Shown piece by piece: positions 62,542 to 64,000 of a stretch of 64,000 bases of DNA (position 1 is its first letter; the number at the start of each line of letters is the position of its first letter). Where the stretch lies: the NCBI GenBank assembly GCA_021798935.1, contig JAJZBL010000002.1, positions 1 to 64,000 on the forward strand, in the 5' to 3' direction. The translations under genes and the position numbers were made by a program. Origin of the DNA: Microcaldota archaeon (GTDB taxonomy: Archaea; Micrarchaeota; Micrarchaeia; Micrarchaeales; Micrarchaeaceae). The notes beneath the pieces are model-generated. The model was given only the letters and a program-made list of their open reading frames with translations. It did not search any database and was not told the origin of the DNA.

Positions 62542-64000
62542 TCAGCTAGCTTTGGTTGAATTCTTAGTGTCGGATTTGTAAACTTCGTACAGGTACTGGA
62601 GGCTGCCAGGCAAGAATGTATATCTTCCAGATACAAATGAACTATTCGTATACCAGTATAATGGAAACTCCGTGCTTATGTTTTCTATCACGGCGTTATA
62701 TCTATAGTTGTATAAAGTAGTACCTACGTCCAGTGCACTGTTAGTCAATACTGCAAAATCGGTGCAATTACTAACAGGCAGGGTCACATTTGTTATACCA
62801 TAAAACTGTTTGCTTGAGTACTTTCCGAATGATTGGTTATAGCTTTGATATGTGTTATTCTTGGAATTTATTAGGGCATGGTCAAAAGAAGAGGCATTGC
62901 TGAATTGAAATATGCTGAAAGGATGGCTGCCATTTAGCTTAAATGCATAAGAATTTGGATAATCGGATTTGCATATGCTGTCATAGGTATAGTATTTTTG
63001 GAATTTTTCAATTCCTAAATATTCTGTATAATTAACTTTTTTGTAGATATCATAGGATATTGTCTTATTGCGGTAGCTAAACTTGCTAACGTTGCTTACT
63101 CTTGATGTTCCTGTGGGCATTATATTGATTGATGGCAGATCCTGTATGGTATGGGATTCATTCTTAGGGACGAAGAACCTCATTTCAAGTGTGGTGTTGG
63201 AACTGCTTATATTCAGCATTACAGGCACAGATGAAAGAGTCTTTATCGATTTTGCTATATCTGCATTTACAGGCTTTCCAGAAAGTGTATAAAATCCGAT
63301 GCTGCTCGCATTGTATACCTCAAGGTTCTTGAATTTTGATAGGTTTAGGTATACATAAGTAAAATTTGCCTTTGAAGATGCGTTTATCCTTAAAGTAGAA
63401 TATGGCAGAAGAGATGGATTAAAAGAAGGATGTGCTGGATATATAGGCAGCAACAGTATTATCACACATATTATAGCAGCAATTATGAAGAATGGTGTAC
63501 TGTTTAGGGTTTTGTAATATGATGAAAGTTTGCTTGAAAATACTCCTCTCTCTTTGCTGGAGATAACTCTTATGGTCACAGCAATTGCTATGCTTATCAA
63601 AAGATAATATCCTATTATCCCAATATTTACTGTAAGGTTTTCATCTGCCTCAAATCCCAATGCTGATGCCAACATTGGCACTGCAAAAGCTATGAATAGT
63701 ATAATCTTGGTGCTCAGCCTTATCTTAGATCCTACAAATATAAGAACAAGTGTGTAAGCAGATATAAGAAAGACCATTATGAATTCAGGAACTTTGAAGT
63801 ATACTGCACTGCTTGCATATAGGAATGCGATTGCTAATCCTAAAGTTATGTTCATGTACTTGTCTTCTGCAATTATCACAAATGACAGGGCTATGAATAG
63901 TATCAATGATGCAAGGATCATCAGTGAATTATCCATTATTATGAAGTAAGAAAGGAACAGCAGGGCCAATACTGCAGATAGGATTGCGGCTGCATAAAGT
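62542..64000 (-). CDS. Large membrane protein with extracellular domain, runs off the right edge
   Basis: Partial gene: the frame is open to the last base of the window, so the first part is missing. Visible are about seven hydrophobic helices in the first 190 residues (YFIIMDNSLMILASLILFIA and so on), then a large Asn/Ser/Thr-rich extracellular domain of about 280 residues with many N-glycosylation-like sites, Cys in SICKSDYPN and NCTDFAV, and no further helix. I do not recognise the family. A surface glycoprotein or polysaccharide-related membrane protein is possible. Its stop lies 12 bases from the convergent hydrolase stop. Confidence 0.6.
   Translation of the reverse strand, partial: LYAAAILSAVLALLFLSYFIIMDNSLMILASLILFIALSFVIIAEDKYMNITLGLAIAFLYASSAVYFKVPEFIMVFLISAYTLVLIFVGSKIRLSTKIILFIAFAVPMLASALGFEADENLTVNIGIIGYYLLISIAIAVTIRVISSKERGVFSSKLSSYYKTLNSTPFFIIAAIICVIILLLPIYPAHPSFNPSLLPYSTLRINASSKANFTYVYLNLSKFKNLEVYNASSIGFYTLSGKPVNADIAKSIKTLSSVPVMLNISSSNTTLEMRFFVPKNESHTIQDLPSINIMPTGTSRVSNVSKFSYRNKTISYDIYKKVNYTEYLGIEKFQKYYTYDSICKSDYPNSYAFKLNGSHPFSIFQFSNASSFDHALINSKNNTYQSYNQSFGKYSSKQFYGITNVTLPVSNCTDFAVLTNSALDVGTTLYNYRYNAVIENISTEFPLYWYTNSSFVSGRYTFLPGSLQYLYEVYKSDTKNSTKAS

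Noticed and set aside
1..64000. CRISPR array, insertion sequence, rRNA operon or replication origin.
   Set aside because: No regularly spaced repeats, transposase, integrase or rRNA sequence seen. MCM is here but there is no Orc1/Cdc6 gene or origin-box cluster that I could recognise.

Overview
The window is an AT-rich (roughly one-third GC) archaeal chromosome segment. Archaeal markers are CDC48, MCM, Hel308, EF-1beta with its Zn-ribbon neighbour, archaeal-type TrpRS/MetRS/AsnRS, RtcB, isopentenyl phosphate kinase, a presenilin-like A22 protease, BRE/TATA promoters and tRNA genes without encoded CCA. Several secreted proteins begin with a class III signal peptide of the K-S-Q-S-A-M-E-Y-L type followed by LamG-like domains, a style common in DPANN archaea. 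Together with small compact genes, a P3A proton ATPase and a bd-type oxidase this suggests a Micrarchaeota-like organism, possibly from an acidic, oxygen-exposed habitat; the lineage and habitat are inference. Many starts are preceded 3-7 bases upstream by GGTGATA-like sites, which I used to choose starts.

Layout. 0-7.4 kb: Lrp-like regulator, thymidine kinase, tRNA-binding-domain protein, amino-acid permease, proton P-type ATPase, cis-prenyltransferase. 7.4-12.6 kb: tRNA-Ala, DnaQ-like protein, TrpRS, an AAA/DUF4143 ATPase behind a twin palindromic operator, second permease. 12.7-16.6 kb: a 2-oxoacid dehydrogenase set arranged as E2 core plus hydrolase facing a free lipoyl protein plus fused E1 alpha-beta. 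16.7-30.5 kb: DUF488, glycosyltransferase, tRNA-Val, RNase Z, CDC48, an acidic microprotein, IPK, a candidate small RNA, Hel308, dCTP deaminase, RtcB, an ABC exporter. 30.5-39 kb: regulator, cytochrome bd CydB/CydA, unknown membrane proteins, metallo-beta-lactamase nuclease-like protein, thioredoxin reductase, DNA polymerase IV, MEMO, peroxiredoxin.

39-53 kb is the accessory part. An AbiE-type toxin-antitoxin pair sits between two copies of a ~200-bp segment that contain the divergent bcp/orf promoter and reciprocally decayed gene starts. Three mosaic LamG pilin-like genes share near-identical ends but different middles; a fourth survives as a 3' remnant beside a RelE-type module whose toxin is interrupted by TGA. 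Core genes (EF-1beta, a membrane-anchored Lon-like protease, GHMP kinase, AdoMet decarboxylase, an XPD/DinG helicase) are interspersed.

53-64 kb: presenilin-like protease overlapping MCM, MetRS, AsnRS, a pilin-like protein, B12-binding radical SAM protein, an ABHD14-like hydrolase and a membrane glycoprotein-like gene running off the right edge. Together the genes cover information processing, isoprenoid synthesis, a respiratory/proton-handling set, redox defence and a surface-protein region that appears to recombine. No CRISPR array, rRNA gene, insertion sequence or intein was seen.
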